Assembly: GCF_009932555.1 (NCBI RefSeq)
Contig: NZ_BLJO01000001.1
Span: 250,472 to 314,471 of the forward strand
From: Steroidobacter agaridevorans
GTDB lineage: Bacteria > Pseudomonadota > Gammaproteobacteria > Steroidobacterales > Steroidobacteraceae
DNA length: 64,000 nt
Direction of reading: 5' to 3'
Program-made: the position numbers and the translations under genes
Shown: piece after piece, positions 40,697 through 49,684 of the stretch
Numbering within the stretch: the first letter of the stretch is position 1
Layout: each line of letters opens with the position of its first letter
The notes under the pieces: model-generated
The model's input: only the letters and a program-made list of their open reading frames with translations
Database searches by the model: none
What the model was told of the DNA's origin: nothing

Positions 40697-42880
40697 ATGA
40701 GCCCGCTCGCCGGCATGCTCGTGCTTGCACTCGGAAGCGCTCAAGACGGCGCTCTCGCCCGATTGCTAACTAGTTTTGGCGCGCGGGTTAAGCCCGTTCA
40801 GCTTCCAACCCTGGCGGACGAGCTGCCGCGCGCCGATTTTCTTATCGAAGGCATGGGCCTGCCCGCTTTGCGACGTGCGGGTCTCTCGCGCGAGCAGATC
40901 GAGCACATCAATCCCCGCCTGATCCACGTATCCGTCACAACTTTCGGCAGCGAAGGTCCACGCGCCGAGTGGCATGGCGGTGAATTGGTCGCATCCGCCA
41001 TGGGCGGCACCCTTCGAGTGACCGGCGACGTCGATCGCTCACCCGTGAAAGAAGCCCTGGACGCCTGTTGGTTTCACGCCGACATGGTCGGCGCAGCCGG
41101 CGCGATGGCAGCGCTGGTAGAACTGGCAAACACCGGGCGCGGCCAGCACGTCGATGTCTCCGTGCAGGAAGTCGCGTTCTCTCGCAACGTCAATGGCGTC
41201 CTCGTCTGGCAGTTCGATCGTCGCAAGTTACATCGCGTCGGCGGCGCGCTGAACTACGGACGCGCGACCGTCCGCTGCATCTGGCCACTCGCCGATGGCT
41301 TCTGCTTCCACACTTTGATGACGGGCCGTTTCGGCGCACCAGCCAATCAGGCTCTGAGCGACTGGATCGACGAAGCCGGCTTATCCAACCCGCTGCGAGG
41401 CGTCGACTGGACGCGCTACAACCGCTCGACGCTCGATCCGCAAACGCGGCGCGAATGGGAGCAAGCCATCGAAGCCTTCTTCTCGACACGCACACGAGAG
41501 GAAATCTCGACGGACGGCCGCCGCCGCGGCATCAATGCAACCGTCGTCGCCGAGCCCAGCGACGTGCTCGCCGATTCACACCTGAAAGCCCGCAACTTCT
41601 GGACGAGCGACGCGAACGGCAAACGCAAGCCCTCGCGCTTCGTTTCAATGAAGGAAGGCTCACAACCGGCGCAGCCCACTCGAAACAATGCTCGCCTTCC
41701 CGAACGCCCCGGTCCACTCAAAGGCCTCCGAGTCCTGGACTTCTCCTGGGCCCTGGTCGGCTCGATCACCACCAAGGTCCTCGGCGATCTGGGCTGCGAC
41801 ATCATCAAAGTCGAAACACGCAGCCGCCCCTGCCTGTCCCGCATCGACGTGCAAGTGAACGCCTCGCGCGCCGACAGCTTCGACGACAAGCCCTGGTTCG
41901 CGCACTTGAACACATCCAAGCGCAGCCTCGCGCTCGACCTGAAGCTGCCGCACAGTCGCGACGTGCTCGACCCGTTGCTCGACTGGGCCGACATCGTGGT
42001 CGAGAACTTCTCGCCCGGCACGATGGCGAAGCTCGGCCTCGACTACGCATCGCTGCAGAAGCGCAACCCTGGCGTGATCATGGTTTCCGGCAGCGTGTTC
42101 GGACAAACCGGTCCGCTCGCCGAATCGTGGGGCGTGGACGGCACCGGCGCCGCCCTCTCCGGCCGCACCTTCCTGACGGGCTGGCCCGACAGAAACCCGG
42201 TCATTCCGGGCGCTGTCCCCTATGGCGACGTCATTGTTCCTTACGTGATGGCAGCCGCGACGGCCGCCGCTGTCGAGCATCGCCGTCGCACCGGCAAGGG
42301 TTGTCACATCGACGCGGCGATGTACGAAATCTGCGTCCAGCAGATGCATGAGGCAATCATCTCCGCCGAGCGCGGCAACCGACCGATGCGCAACGGCAAC
42401 GACGATCCGAAGATATTCCATCAAGGCGTCTACGCGACCGCAGGCGATGACCAGTGGATTGCGATCACACTGGCGGCGCAATCGGATTGGCAGCGACTCT
42501 GTACGGACGCGAACTTCAACGCCGAACAATCCCCGCGCGACGCCGAGTCCGCTCTGAAAGCATGGTTCCGTCAGCACGAAGCGCATGTCCTGATGGAACG
42601 TCTGCAAGCAGCCGGCATCGCCGCGGGCGTCGTGCAGGACATCGAGGATCTCATCGAGCACGACCCGCAAATCGCGGCTCGACACGCCTTGATGAATCTG
42701 GAACACCCGCTGCTAGGAGCCTTTGGCCACGTGCGAACGCCCATCAGTTTCTCCGCAGCCGTCACGTCCCCCTATCGCGCACCGTCGATCGGCGAGCACA
42801 GCCTCGCCATCGCCAGAGACCTGTGCGGACTGAGCGCGTCCCGCATCGAAGAGCTGGAGCGGCTCGGAGTGTTTCGATGA
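40697..42880 (+). CDS. Double-domain family III CoA-transferase (CaiB/BaiF fusion)
   Basis: A 727-residue protein made of two consecutive family III CoA-transferase units. Unit 1 (about 1-335) has HPRLIHVSVTTFGSEGP-like text and GRGQHVDVSVQE; its N-terminus is shortened. Unit 2 (about 345-727) is complete: LKGLRVLDFSWALVGSITTK, NTSKRSLALDLK, ADIVVENFSPGTMAKLGLDY, and GKGCHIDAAMYE. The conserved (V/I)D of the active-site motif is kept in both. Family III enzymes usually work as interlocked homodimers of one-unit chains, so a fused pair could mimic a heterodimer. It has a GCGGAGG Shine-Dalgarno sequence, and its stop overlaps the next gene by ATGA. It would activate the imported acid by CoA transfer. 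Confidence 0.85.
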   Translation: MSPLAGMLVLALGSAQDGALARLLTSFGARVKPVQLPTLADELPRADFLIEGMGLPALRRAGLSREQIEHINPRLIHVSVTTFGSEGPRAEWHGGELVASAMGGTLRVTGDVDRSPVKEALDACWFHADMVGAAGAMAALVELANTGRGQHVDVSVQEVAFSRNVNGVLVWQFDRRKLHRVGGALNYGRATVRCIWPLADGFCFHTLMTGRFGAPANQALSDWIDEAGLSNPLRGVDWTRYNRSTLDPQTRREWEQAIEAFFSTRTREEISTDGRRRGINATVVAEPSDVLADSHLKARNFWTSDANGKRKPSRFVSMKEGSQPAQPTRNNARLPERPGPLKGLRVLDFSWALVGSITTKVLGDLGCDIIKVETRSRPCLSRIDVQVNASRADSFDDKPWFAHLNTSKRSLALDLKLPHSRDVLDPLLDWADIVVENFSPGTMAKLGLDYASLQKRNPGVIMVSGSVFGQTGPLAESWGVDGTGAALSGRTFLTGWPDRNPVIPGAVPYGDVIVPYVMAAATAAAVEHRRRTGKGCHIDAAMYEICVQQMHEAIISAERGNRPMRNGNDDPKIFHQGVYATAGDDQWIAITLAAQSDWQRLCTDANFNAEQSPRDAESALKAWFRQHEAHVLMERLQAAGIAAGVVQDIEDLIEHDPQIAARHALMNLEHPLLGAFGHVRTPISFSAAVTSPYRAPSIGEHSLAIARDLCGLSASRIEELERLGVFR

Positions 42881-44172
42881 GCACCATTACCCACAGCAGC
42901 GGCCAACGCAGTCGCAAAGACCTGGAATGCACGGCCGCGGCGACCGCGTATCAACGCGAGTTTGTCACCGAACTGAAGAAGCGCGTCATCGACGCGGGCG
43001 AGCCGTTCGCCATCGCGCAGGCCGACACGCCGCACGAAATCTTCCACGTGATGGATATTCCGCTGGTCACCAATCAATGGTGGTCGGCCTATATCTCCGC
43101 CAAGCAGCTGTCGAATCATTACGATCAGGTGCTCGGCAAGCTGGGCTATCCGGCGAATCGATGCCGTTACTGCTCGCTCGGGCTCGCCTGCACGCTCGAC
43201 AACAATCCTCGCGTCGCGCCCTGGGGCGGACTGCCGAAGCCGACGGTGCTCGTGGCTCGTCTCACCTGCGAGTGCATCGAGCACGTCTTCAGTCAGTGGG
43301 CAACGGCGCTCGGCAGCGAGTTCTTCCCGCTGGAGGCGCCGGGCTGGCAACACAAAGATCCCCAATGGTTTCGCAACTCCAACGAGCGCTGGGATGAAGT
43401 ATTCGAACAGCGCCGCATCGAGCTGCTGGTTCGCGAGATGCGCGAGCTGATCGCATTGCTCGAAGCCCGCACCGGCCGCAAGTTCGATGAGGACAAGTTT
43501 CTGCAGCTCATGCTCGCGATCAACGAGCAGGAAGGTTACATCGCGGAAGCCGCCGAAATGATCGGCGCCGCACGCCCCTGCCCGGTCTCGATCGCAGAGC
43601 AAATGCCAAACACGATGATTCCGCAGTGGCATCGCGGCTCGCCTTGGGCCGTGGCCCATGCACGCCGCTTCCGTGACGAAGTGAAACAACGCATTGCCGC
43701 TGGCGTCGGTGTCGGCAGTCGCGAGCGCCTGCGATTGATGTGGATCGGCGCTGGGCTGTGGCACGACCCCGGCTTCTACAGCGCGCTCGAAGATCAATAC
43801 GGCGCCGTGTTCGTGTGGTCGATGTACATGCCGTTCGCGGGACCGCAGTACATTCGCGAGCTGCGTGACCGGCCGATGCATGCGCTGGCAAGCCGCATCT
43901 GCTCGATGAATGAAGTGCTGCATCTCCCGCCCTGGATGAATGAGTGGATGGTGAGCGAAGCGCAGCGCTGCGACATCGACGCGGCCGTGATGCTCGTGCC
44001 ACCGGACAATCGTCTGTCGCAGTCGGGCACAAAGATCACCGAACATGCGCTGGCTCGCGCCGGCATTCCGACCCTGGCCTTGTCCGCCGACATGGTCAGC
44101 GCCAAGGATTGGAGCCACGAGCGCATGGTGCAGCATGTCGCCGGTTTCCTACGGCAAGAGGGTCTTTTGTGA
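42877..44172 (+). CDS. 2-hydroxyacyl-CoA dehydratase/benzoyl-CoA reductase-like subunit
   Basis: A 431-residue protein of the HgdA/BcrB-like group. It keeps cysteines at the first and second ligand regions (RCRYCSLGLAC, C96, C99, C105; RLTCECIEH, C131, C133). The third region, VPPDNRLSQSGTKITEHA, has no cysteine. Family hallmarks include AQADTPHEIFHVMDIPLVTNQWW and ALARAGIPTLALSADMVS. In canonical enzymes this fold binds a [4Fe-4S] cluster, is reduced by an ATP-dependent activator and removes water from 2-hydroxyacyl-CoA by ketyl radical chemistry or reduces aryl-CoA. Here no activator gene is seen and the partner lacks cysteines, so the chemistry may differ. Coupled by ATGA and GTGA to its neighbours. 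Confidence 0.72.
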   Translation: MSTITHSSGQRSRKDLECTAAATAYQREFVTELKKRVIDAGEPFAIAQADTPHEIFHVMDIPLVTNQWWSAYISAKQLSNHYDQVLGKLGYPANRCRYCSLGLACTLDNNPRVAPWGGLPKPTVLVARLTCECIEHVFSQWATALGSEFFPLEAPGWQHKDPQWFRNSNERWDEVFEQRRIELLVREMRELIALLEARTGRKFDEDKFLQLMLAINEQEGYIAEAAEMIGAARPCPVSIAEQMPNTMIPQWHRGSPWAVAHARRFRDEVKQRIAAGVGVGSRERLRLMWIGAGLWHDPGFYSALEDQYGAVFVWSMYMPFAGPQYIRELRDRPMHALASRICSMNEVLHLPPWMNEWMVSEAQRCDIDAAVMLVPPDNRLSQSGTKITEHALARAGIPTLALSADMVSAKDWSHERMVQHVAGFLRQEGLL

Positions 44173-45209
44173 GGGTGCTTCTTGCCCTGCTTATTATATG
44201 TATAGCCGGCTGCACCCAGCCGACGCCGGGCGTGACGGTGCTGACCTATGCAAGCCCATTCAGTCCGGGCCACCCATTCAGCCGGGCCGATATCGCCTGG
44301 ATGAAATGGGTCGAACAGCAATCCGACGGCCGCATCGAGATTCAGCCGTACTGGTCCGGATCGCTGCTGTCTTCCGAGCACTCGATGCACGAGCTGCGAC
44401 ATGGCGTCGCCGATATCGGTTTGATCACACCGATCTATGCGCGAGGCGGCGCTCATCTCATTCGAGCGCAGGCGGGGTTCTACGGCGGACTCACCACGTT
44501 CGAGCAGCAAACCGCACTCTGGCGCTGCATGGCCGCCGCCGATCCGCAGTTCGGACGCGAGTTGCATGGCTTGAAGATTCTCGCCGTCCAGGGCGGCAAT
44601 CTTCCGGGCATCGTCACGCGGGATCGAGCGATACGCACGCTCGATGACCTGCGCGGGCTGCGATTGCGTGCGCCCTCGGAGTTGCTGGCGGTCCTCAAAG
44701 ACCTGGGCGCCGATCCCATCGACATGCCGATGGGCGAAGTGTATTCGGCGCTTGCCAAAGGCGTGCTCGATGGCGTGGTCGCGCCACCGGACACTCTCAA
44801 GTCGCTGCACTTCGCGGAGGTCGCGAAGTATTTCAACACGATCAGAATTCCTCGAGGCGCTTACGCTGCCCGCGCCATCGGTGAGCGTCGCTGGCGCAGC
44901 CTGACGGCCGAGCAACGCGACTTGCTCGAACGCAGCACCGAAGTTTGGGAACAATCCCTGGCAGCGGAGCTGCTGGTCGCCAACGACGTCGGCCTCGCCG
45001 CCGGCCGCGAACATCACGTCGAATTTCACGACATGCCCGCGGCTGAGCAGGCGAGGTTCGACGCGATTTACGAACGCGATGGCGAAGTGCGAGCCCGCGC
45101 CCTCGCCCGCTTTGGCATCGACGGCCTACCCACTTACAGGCTGGCGCGCTCGGTCGCCGCGCAAGTCATGGACGACGGCGGCATCCGCTGCAGCAGAGAT
45201 CAAACATGA
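44169..45209 (+). CDS. dctP: TRAP transporter substrate-binding lipoprotein
   Basis: About 346 residues from GTG 44169, which overlaps the previous stop (GTGA). The lipobox IICIAGC near residue 15 marks a lipoprotein, whereas most DctP proteins are soluble. DctP landmarks: SPFSPGHPFSRADIAWMKWVEQQSDGRI in pieces, LRHGVADIGLITPIY, LDDLRGLRLRAP and GEVYSALAKGVLDGVVAP. It would capture a carboxylate in the periplasm and pass it to DctQM. Placement of dctP between CoA-metabolism genes is atypical and ties transport to that chemistry. Confidence 0.88.
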   Translation: MRVLLALLIICIAGCTQPTPGVTVLTYASPFSPGHPFSRADIAWMKWVEQQSDGRIEIQPYWSGSLLSSEHSMHELRHGVADIGLITPIYARGGAHLIRAQAGFYGGLTTFEQQTALWRCMAAADPQFGRELHGLKILAVQGGNLPGIVTRDRAIRTLDDLRGLRLRAPSELLAVLKDLGADPIDMPMGEVYSALAKGVLDGVVAPPDTLKSLHFAEVAKYFNTIRIPRGAYAARAIGERRWRSLTAEQRDLLERSTEVWEQSLAAELLVANDVGLAAGREHHVEFHDMPAAEQARFDAIYERDGEVRARALARFGIDGLPTYRLARSVAAQVMDDGGIRCSRDQT

Positions 45210-46405
45210 GCCTACCCCTGGAAGGAATTCGCGTCGCAGACTTCAGCCATGTGATGGCCGGACCGTTCGCCACTCATCTGCTACGAATGCTCGGCGCGGA
45301 AGTCATCAAGATCGAAGCCCCCGGCCGGGGCGACGCGATGCGTAACTACGGCGCCGATCGTCGCTACGACGGCATGGCCCCCGCCTTCATCGGCGTGAAC
45401 GCGGGCAAGAAGTCCCTCGTGCTCGATCTCAAACAACCGTTGGCGCAGGAAGCGGCACGCCGCTTGATCGCAACGTGCGACGTGCTGATCGAAAACTTTC
45501 GCCCCGGCGTGATGGCGAAGTTCGGCCTCGATTACGCATCGGTGCGCTCGCTGCGTCCCGAATTGATCTATTGCTCCATTTCCGGCTACGGACAAAACGG
45601 TCCACGTCGCGACTGGCCGGCGATCGACAACATCGTGCAGGCCACGACCGGAATGATGACACTCGGCGGCGCGGCGGGTGATGCTCCCGCGAAAGTCGGC
45701 TTCCCCGTGGTCGATACGCTCACCGGCCAGACAGCAGCATTCGCGATCCTTGCCGCTCTGCTACGACGGCAGCGCGAACGTCGGGGTGAATACATCGATG
45801 TCGCCATGTTCGACGCCAGCATGGCGTTCATGACTTCGGCCATCGTGCCCTATCTGGTCACTGGCAATCCGCCCGAGCGCACCGGAAACATCGGCTACAG
45901 CGGACAACCCACCTCCGCCGTGTTCGCCGCCAGCGACGGCCGGCAGATATCGTTGGGCGTCGTACAGCAGGCGCAGTTCGAGGCGCTGGCCCGCGAAGTC
46001 GGACGCAAACGCTGGCTGGAAGATCCTCGTTTCCTCACGCCGGATCTGCGACGCAAACATTCCGCCGAGATGCGCGACGAGCTCGACAGAGTGTTTGCCG
46101 AGGCGCCTGCCGAACACTGGGAGACCCGGCTCAGCGCCGCCGGCATTCCCTGCGGCATGATTCGCAATGTTGCCGAAGCCGTCTCTCTGCCGGCGCTGGA
46201 ATCACGCCGACTGAAGCTCGGTTTGAAGGTTCCGGGCTTGCCCGACCGCGAACAGGTAGAAATCGTGAACGCGGGCTTTCTGTTCAGCGAAGATCAACCG
46301 GGCGTCGCCTCGCCGCCGCCCCAGCACGGTCAGCACAGCGAGGAGATCCTGAAGTCGCTGGGATTCTCGGCCGCCGAGATTCGAGCACTTCACATCGAGG
46401 ATTAG
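45206..46405 (+). CDS. Family III CoA-transferase (CaiB/BaiF)
   Basis: A 399-residue single-unit CoA-transferase: LEGIRVADFSHVMAGPFATHLLRMLGAEVIKIE in pieces, VNAGKKSLVLDLK, CDVLIENFRPGVMAKFGLDY, ELIYCSISGYGQNGP and RRGEYIDVAMFDASMAF with the conserved aspartate. These enzymes move CoA between carboxylic acids without ATP. With the double-domain enzyme at 40697 the operon holds three transferase units, suggesting separate CoA donor and acceptor steps. ATGA overlap with dctP. Confidence 0.9.
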   Translation: MSLPLEGIRVADFSHVMAGPFATHLLRMLGAEVIKIEAPGRGDAMRNYGADRRYDGMAPAFIGVNAGKKSLVLDLKQPLAQEAARRLIATCDVLIENFRPGVMAKFGLDYASVRSLRPELIYCSISGYGQNGPRRDWPAIDNIVQATTGMMTLGGAAGDAPAKVGFPVVDTLTGQTAAFAILAALLRRQRERRGEYIDVAMFDASMAFMTSAIVPYLVTGNPPERTGNIGYSGQPTSAVFAASDGRQISLGVVQQAQFEALAREVGRKRWLEDPRFLTPDLRRKHSAEMRDELDRVFAEAPAEHWETRLSAAGIPCGMIRNVAEAVSLPALESRRLKLGLKVPGLPDREQVEIVNAGFLFSEDQPGVASPPPQHGQHSEEILKSLGFSAAEIRALHIED

Positions 46406-46485
46406 GACCGCCCCCACGCGGGCTATTGCCAATTTCCAACCGGGGCATAACATCGTGCCATGACCGCCCCCAAGGCATTGCAGCA

Positions 46486-47169
46486 GTGAGCTCCAAGAGA
46501 ATCACGGGCGACAAGTTCGCGCCCAAAATGGATCGCCGTTGGGAGCGCACCCGCGCGGCGTTGATGAGCGCCGGTCGCACTTTGTTCGCCTCGCGCGATG
46601 TCGAGGGCGTCACCGTCGATCAGATCGTCGCGACGGCGGAAGTCGCCAAGGGCAGCTTCTACAATCATTTCGTCGACAAGGACGTGTTCGCCCGCGAGAT
46701 CGCAAGCTCCGTGCGGCGGCAGGCCGAGCAGGCGGTCAACGAAGCAAACGCCAACGTGACCGATCCGGCAGCGCATCTGGCCCGTGCGCTTTGCGTGTTC
46801 ATGCGCTTTGCCATCGAGCATCGCGAAAGCGCTCAAGTGCTGTGGCGTCTGAACGCCGGCGCCACCATGGTCGACGCGCCGATCAATCGAAACCTGCGCA
46901 ACAACGTGCAGGAAGGCATCGATCAGCAGCGCTTCAAGCATGTGGACATCGAAGTCGCCGCGCTGCTGGTGATGGGCACCATCGTCATCTCGTTGCGTCA
47001 CGCCCTGGAAGATCGGCTCGTGACACCGCACATCGACATCGCCAAAGGCATGGCGGCCGGCCTGTTACGCTCACTCGGCGTGCCCGCCGCTCAATCCGAC
47101 CGCCTCGCTGGCGAAGCGGCCAACGATATCCTGGCGCCTCAGAAATCCACGCTCGCCGAAACGAAATAG
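46486..47169 (+). CDS. TetR family transcriptional regulator
   Basis: About 227 residues from GTG 46486 (VSSKRITGDKF). The start is uncertain because the frame runs to an ATG at 46426 and no clear Shine-Dalgarno sequence decides. The helix-turn-helix is RAALMSAGRTLFASRDVEGVTVDQIVATAEVAKGSFYNHF (shown here in the text only as RTLFASRDVEGVTVDQI and AKGSFYNHF). The C-terminal part is the ligand-binding helical domain. It lies 80 bp after the CoA-transferase gene and overlaps the convergent TBDT gene by 31 bp. It may control either the CoA operon or the receptor. Confidence 0.85.
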   Translation: MSSKRITGDKFAPKMDRRWERTRAALMSAGRTLFASRDVEGVTVDQIVATAEVAKGSFYNHFVDKDVFAREIASSVRRQAEQAVNEANANVTDPAAHLARALCVFMRFAIEHRESAQVLWRLNAGATMVDAPINRNLRNNVQEGIDQQRFKHVDIEVAALLVMGTIVISLRHALEDRLVTPHIDIAKGMAAGLLRSLGVPAAQSDRLAGEAANDILAPQKSTLAETK

Positions 47170-49487
47170 TTTCGTGGGCGCGAGTAGATGACTTCCGCGT
47201 AGCCCGCGGAAGTGCTGAACGATGAGTTGCCGGCCACCCGATACTGCTCGTCGGTCGCATTGTTCACGCCCGCTCGCAAACGCCACGCACCCAGCTCCAA
47301 CGTGAGCGAAGCATTCAGCAGCGTCACGTCGTCGAGCTGCGCGACTTCCATGGAATTCGCCGCATCGAAGAACTGCTCCGAGGTGTAGCTCACGTTGACT
47401 CGCGGCGTCAGCGTGGCGTTGCCGACTTCGAAGTCGTAACCGACGCCGAGATTGGCTTGCCACTCCGGTGCGAACGGCAGCGTGTTGTTCGGACCGACCG
47501 TTTGCGTCGTGCCCGGCACGACGGCGATTTCATCGAATTGGTTGTCCAGATAGCCGGCGCTGGCCTCGACCAGCAACTGGCCCGGCGCATAGGTCAGCTC
47601 CAGCTCCGCGCCTTCGATCGACGACTTGCCGGCATTGAACAGCAGCGGCACGATGCCTAGCCGGTAGGTCAACTGCATGTTTTCGTAGTCGGTGCTGAAC
47701 ACCGCCGCATTCAAACGCAGGTTGGCGCCCAGCTCCGATTTGAAGCCCAGCTCGAACGTCTCGGCGGTCTCTTCATCGAACGCCACCGGCAGATTGCCCG
47801 GCGGTGCGACGTTGTAGCGCTGATTGAAGCCGCCGCTCTTGAAGCCTTGCGACCAGCTCAGATACGTCATCACCGCTTCGTTCCAGCGATACTGGATGCT
47901 CGCGGATCCGGTCGTGGACTCGTATTTATTCTCGAACGGCTGCGGGATGACGTTGAGGCCGGGCCCTGCCACGAACGGCGTATTCAGTGTGGTTGGGATG
48001 CGCACCGGCGCGGTCAGCGGCGTCACCGTGAATGAGGTGATCTGGATGCCCTTCGTCTCCTCGGTGTAACGCACCCCCGCAGTCAGGCTCAATGCTTCGG
48101 TGGCGTTGTAGGTCCACTGCGTGAACAAGGCGAAGTTGTCGTTGTCGATGAGCGCCCGCTGATAGTCGAGCGAGCCCGGGATCGCCCCGCTCGCCACTAG
48201 CGGCGGCGGCGCGGCGAACGGTACGAGCAGGAAGTCGTCGATGGCCTCTTCGAAATAGAAAGCACCGACGACGCCCCGCAGACGCTCGGTCTCGACCAGC
48301 GCTTGCAGCTCCTGGCTGAACTGATCGCCGGCACTCGAATAATCCGTGTGCAGCACGAGCAACCCGGTATTGTCCGCGTCACGACTGCCACTCCATTCCA
48401 GCTCCCGATACGCGGTGATCGACTTCAGCGCGAAAGCGTCGGTCAGCTCCCATTGCAGCGTCGCGGACGTTCCCCAGTTTTCCAAGCTACTTTCGGCGGG
48501 CGCATTGCCGCCGTTACGATACTTGCCGAGATTCCAAGTGGCATCGTTCGCACAACGCTCATCGACGATGTTTTGTGGCACGGACGGCGGTGGGAACGTC
48601 GCACCCGGGCATCCATTGCCCCGGCTGATCGCCGCAGGAAACACTTGCGATTCATTGATCGCCGCGAAAACGAAGGGCGAGCCGTTTTCGTCTTCCTTGG
48701 TGTAGTCCCCCCGCAGAGTGAGTGTGAGGCTGTCATTCGGCAGCCACTGCAGAGACGACTGCACGGTGTAAGTATCTTCATTGCCGAGATCGACGCCATC
48801 GAAGACACGCGTGACATAGCCGTCGCGCTGACGCGCGCCGACGGAGAATCGCGCAGCGAGGGTATCGGCGATCGGCACGTCGACGGCCACGAAGCCTTCG
48901 TAGAGATTATCGTCACCGATCCCGACGCGCGCCGTGCCGCCGAATTCCTTGCCGGGCAGCGTTGTCGTCAATAGCACCGCGCCGCCGATGGTATTCCGAC
49001 CGAACAATGTTCCCTGGGGGCCACGCAGGATCTGAACGTTCGAGATGTCGCGAAAGTCGAGCACGCCGCCGACCGAGCGGCCCATATAAACATCGTCGAT
49101 ATATAAACCCACCCCCGGATCGACGCCGGACGAGCCGTCACTCTGGCCAATGCCTCGGATGTAAACCTGTGCGGCGGAATTGTTGCCGGTGAGCGGGCCG
49201 TAGCTGGCGAACTGCAAGTTCGGCGCGACTTGATCGAGATCTTCGGTGCTGGCGATTTGCTGACGTTCCAGCGCCGCGGCCGAGAAGGCCGAGATGGCAA
49301 TCGGCGTGTCCTGCAGGGATTCCTCGCGTTTGCGGGCGGTGACGACCACCTCTTCCAACGCGCCCGCCTGGCGGCCCTCGTCGGCGGCATTCGCCGCGAT
49401 GCTCGGCGCCGCGAGGCCCATGATGAACGGGACCTGCCATGCAGTCGCCCACACGCGCGCGCCAGTGAATCTTCCTTTCACAGCCAT
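47139..49487 (-). CDS. TonB-dependent outer-membrane receptor
   Basis: A 782-residue protein with a signal peptide, the TonB-box region ALEEVVVTARKREESLQDTP, a plug (VQILRGPQGTLFGRNTIGGAV in pieces) and a barrel ending FVSASVDF with the C-terminal phenylalanine needed for Bam assembly. No STN domain. Its start is preceded by a GGGGGCT run. It is divergent from the P450 gene across 197 bp, which suggests that the receptor imports the P450 substrate. Confidence 0.9.
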   Translation of the reverse strand: MAVKGRFTGARVWATAWQVPFIMGLAAPSIAANAADEGRQAGALEEVVVTARKREESLQDTPIAISAFSAAALERQQIASTEDLDQVAPNLQFASYGPLTGNNSAAQVYIRGIGQSDGSSGVDPGVGLYIDDVYMGRSVGGVLDFRDISNVQILRGPQGTLFGRNTIGGAVLLTTTLPGKEFGGTARVGIGDDNLYEGFVAVDVPIADTLAARFSVGARQRDGYVTRVFDGVDLGNEDTYTVQSSLQWLPNDSLTLTLRGDYTKEDENGSPFVFAAINESQVFPAAISRGNGCPGATFPPPSVPQNIVDERCANDATWNLGKYRNGGNAPAESSLENWGTSATLQWELTDAFALKSITAYRELEWSGSRDADNTGLLVLHTDYSSAGDQFSQELQALVETERLRGVVGAFYFEEAIDDFLLVPFAAPPPLVASGAIPGSLDYQRALIDNDNFALFTQWTYNATEALSLTAGVRYTEETKGIQITSFTVTPLTAPVRIPTTLNTPFVAGPGLNVIPQPFENKYESTTGSASIQYRWNEAVMTYLSWSQGFKSGGFNQRYNVAPPGNLPVAFDEETAETFELGFKSELGANLRLNAAVFSTDYENMQLTYRLGIVPLLFNAGKSSIEGAELELTYAPGQLLVEASAGYLDNQFDEIAVVPGTTQTVGPNNTLPFAPEWQANLGVGYDFEVGNATLTPRVNVSYTSEQFFDAANSMEVAQLDDVTLLNASLTLELGAWRLRAGVNNATDEQYRVAGNSSFSTSAGYAEVIYSRPRNYFVSASVDF

Positions 49488-49684
49488 CGGCAGCCCCCTG
49501 CGACGTTATATTTTGAACCATTACGTCACTATTGGACGATTCCGTCAATAGTGGCTCGGACGGCCCACCGAGCGGATCCATTCATGCTGCTTATAGCCGG
49601 GAGATACAGAAGGTGTTACCTCACCGGGCCGCTTCTGCCCTAGTGTTCCGGCCTCAGGCCAGACGACTTTTGAACCGCACGAAC
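49488..49684. promoter_or_regulatory. Divergent TBDT/P450 promoter region
   Basis: A 197-bp gap. The first 60 bp (49488-49550) are AT-rich, including TTACGTCACTATTGGACGATTCCGTCAATAG-type sequence in which CGTCA and its repeats CGTCACTATTGG/CGTCAATAGTGG recur at about 49524 and 49543. These two half-sites could bind a regulator such as the neighbouring TetR protein. The rest shows no gene. Confidence 0.4.

Noticed and set aside
44169-46405. A second TRAP transporter system
   Set aside because: Only one DctP, DctQ and DctM are present; they belong to one operon even though dctP is separated from dctQM.
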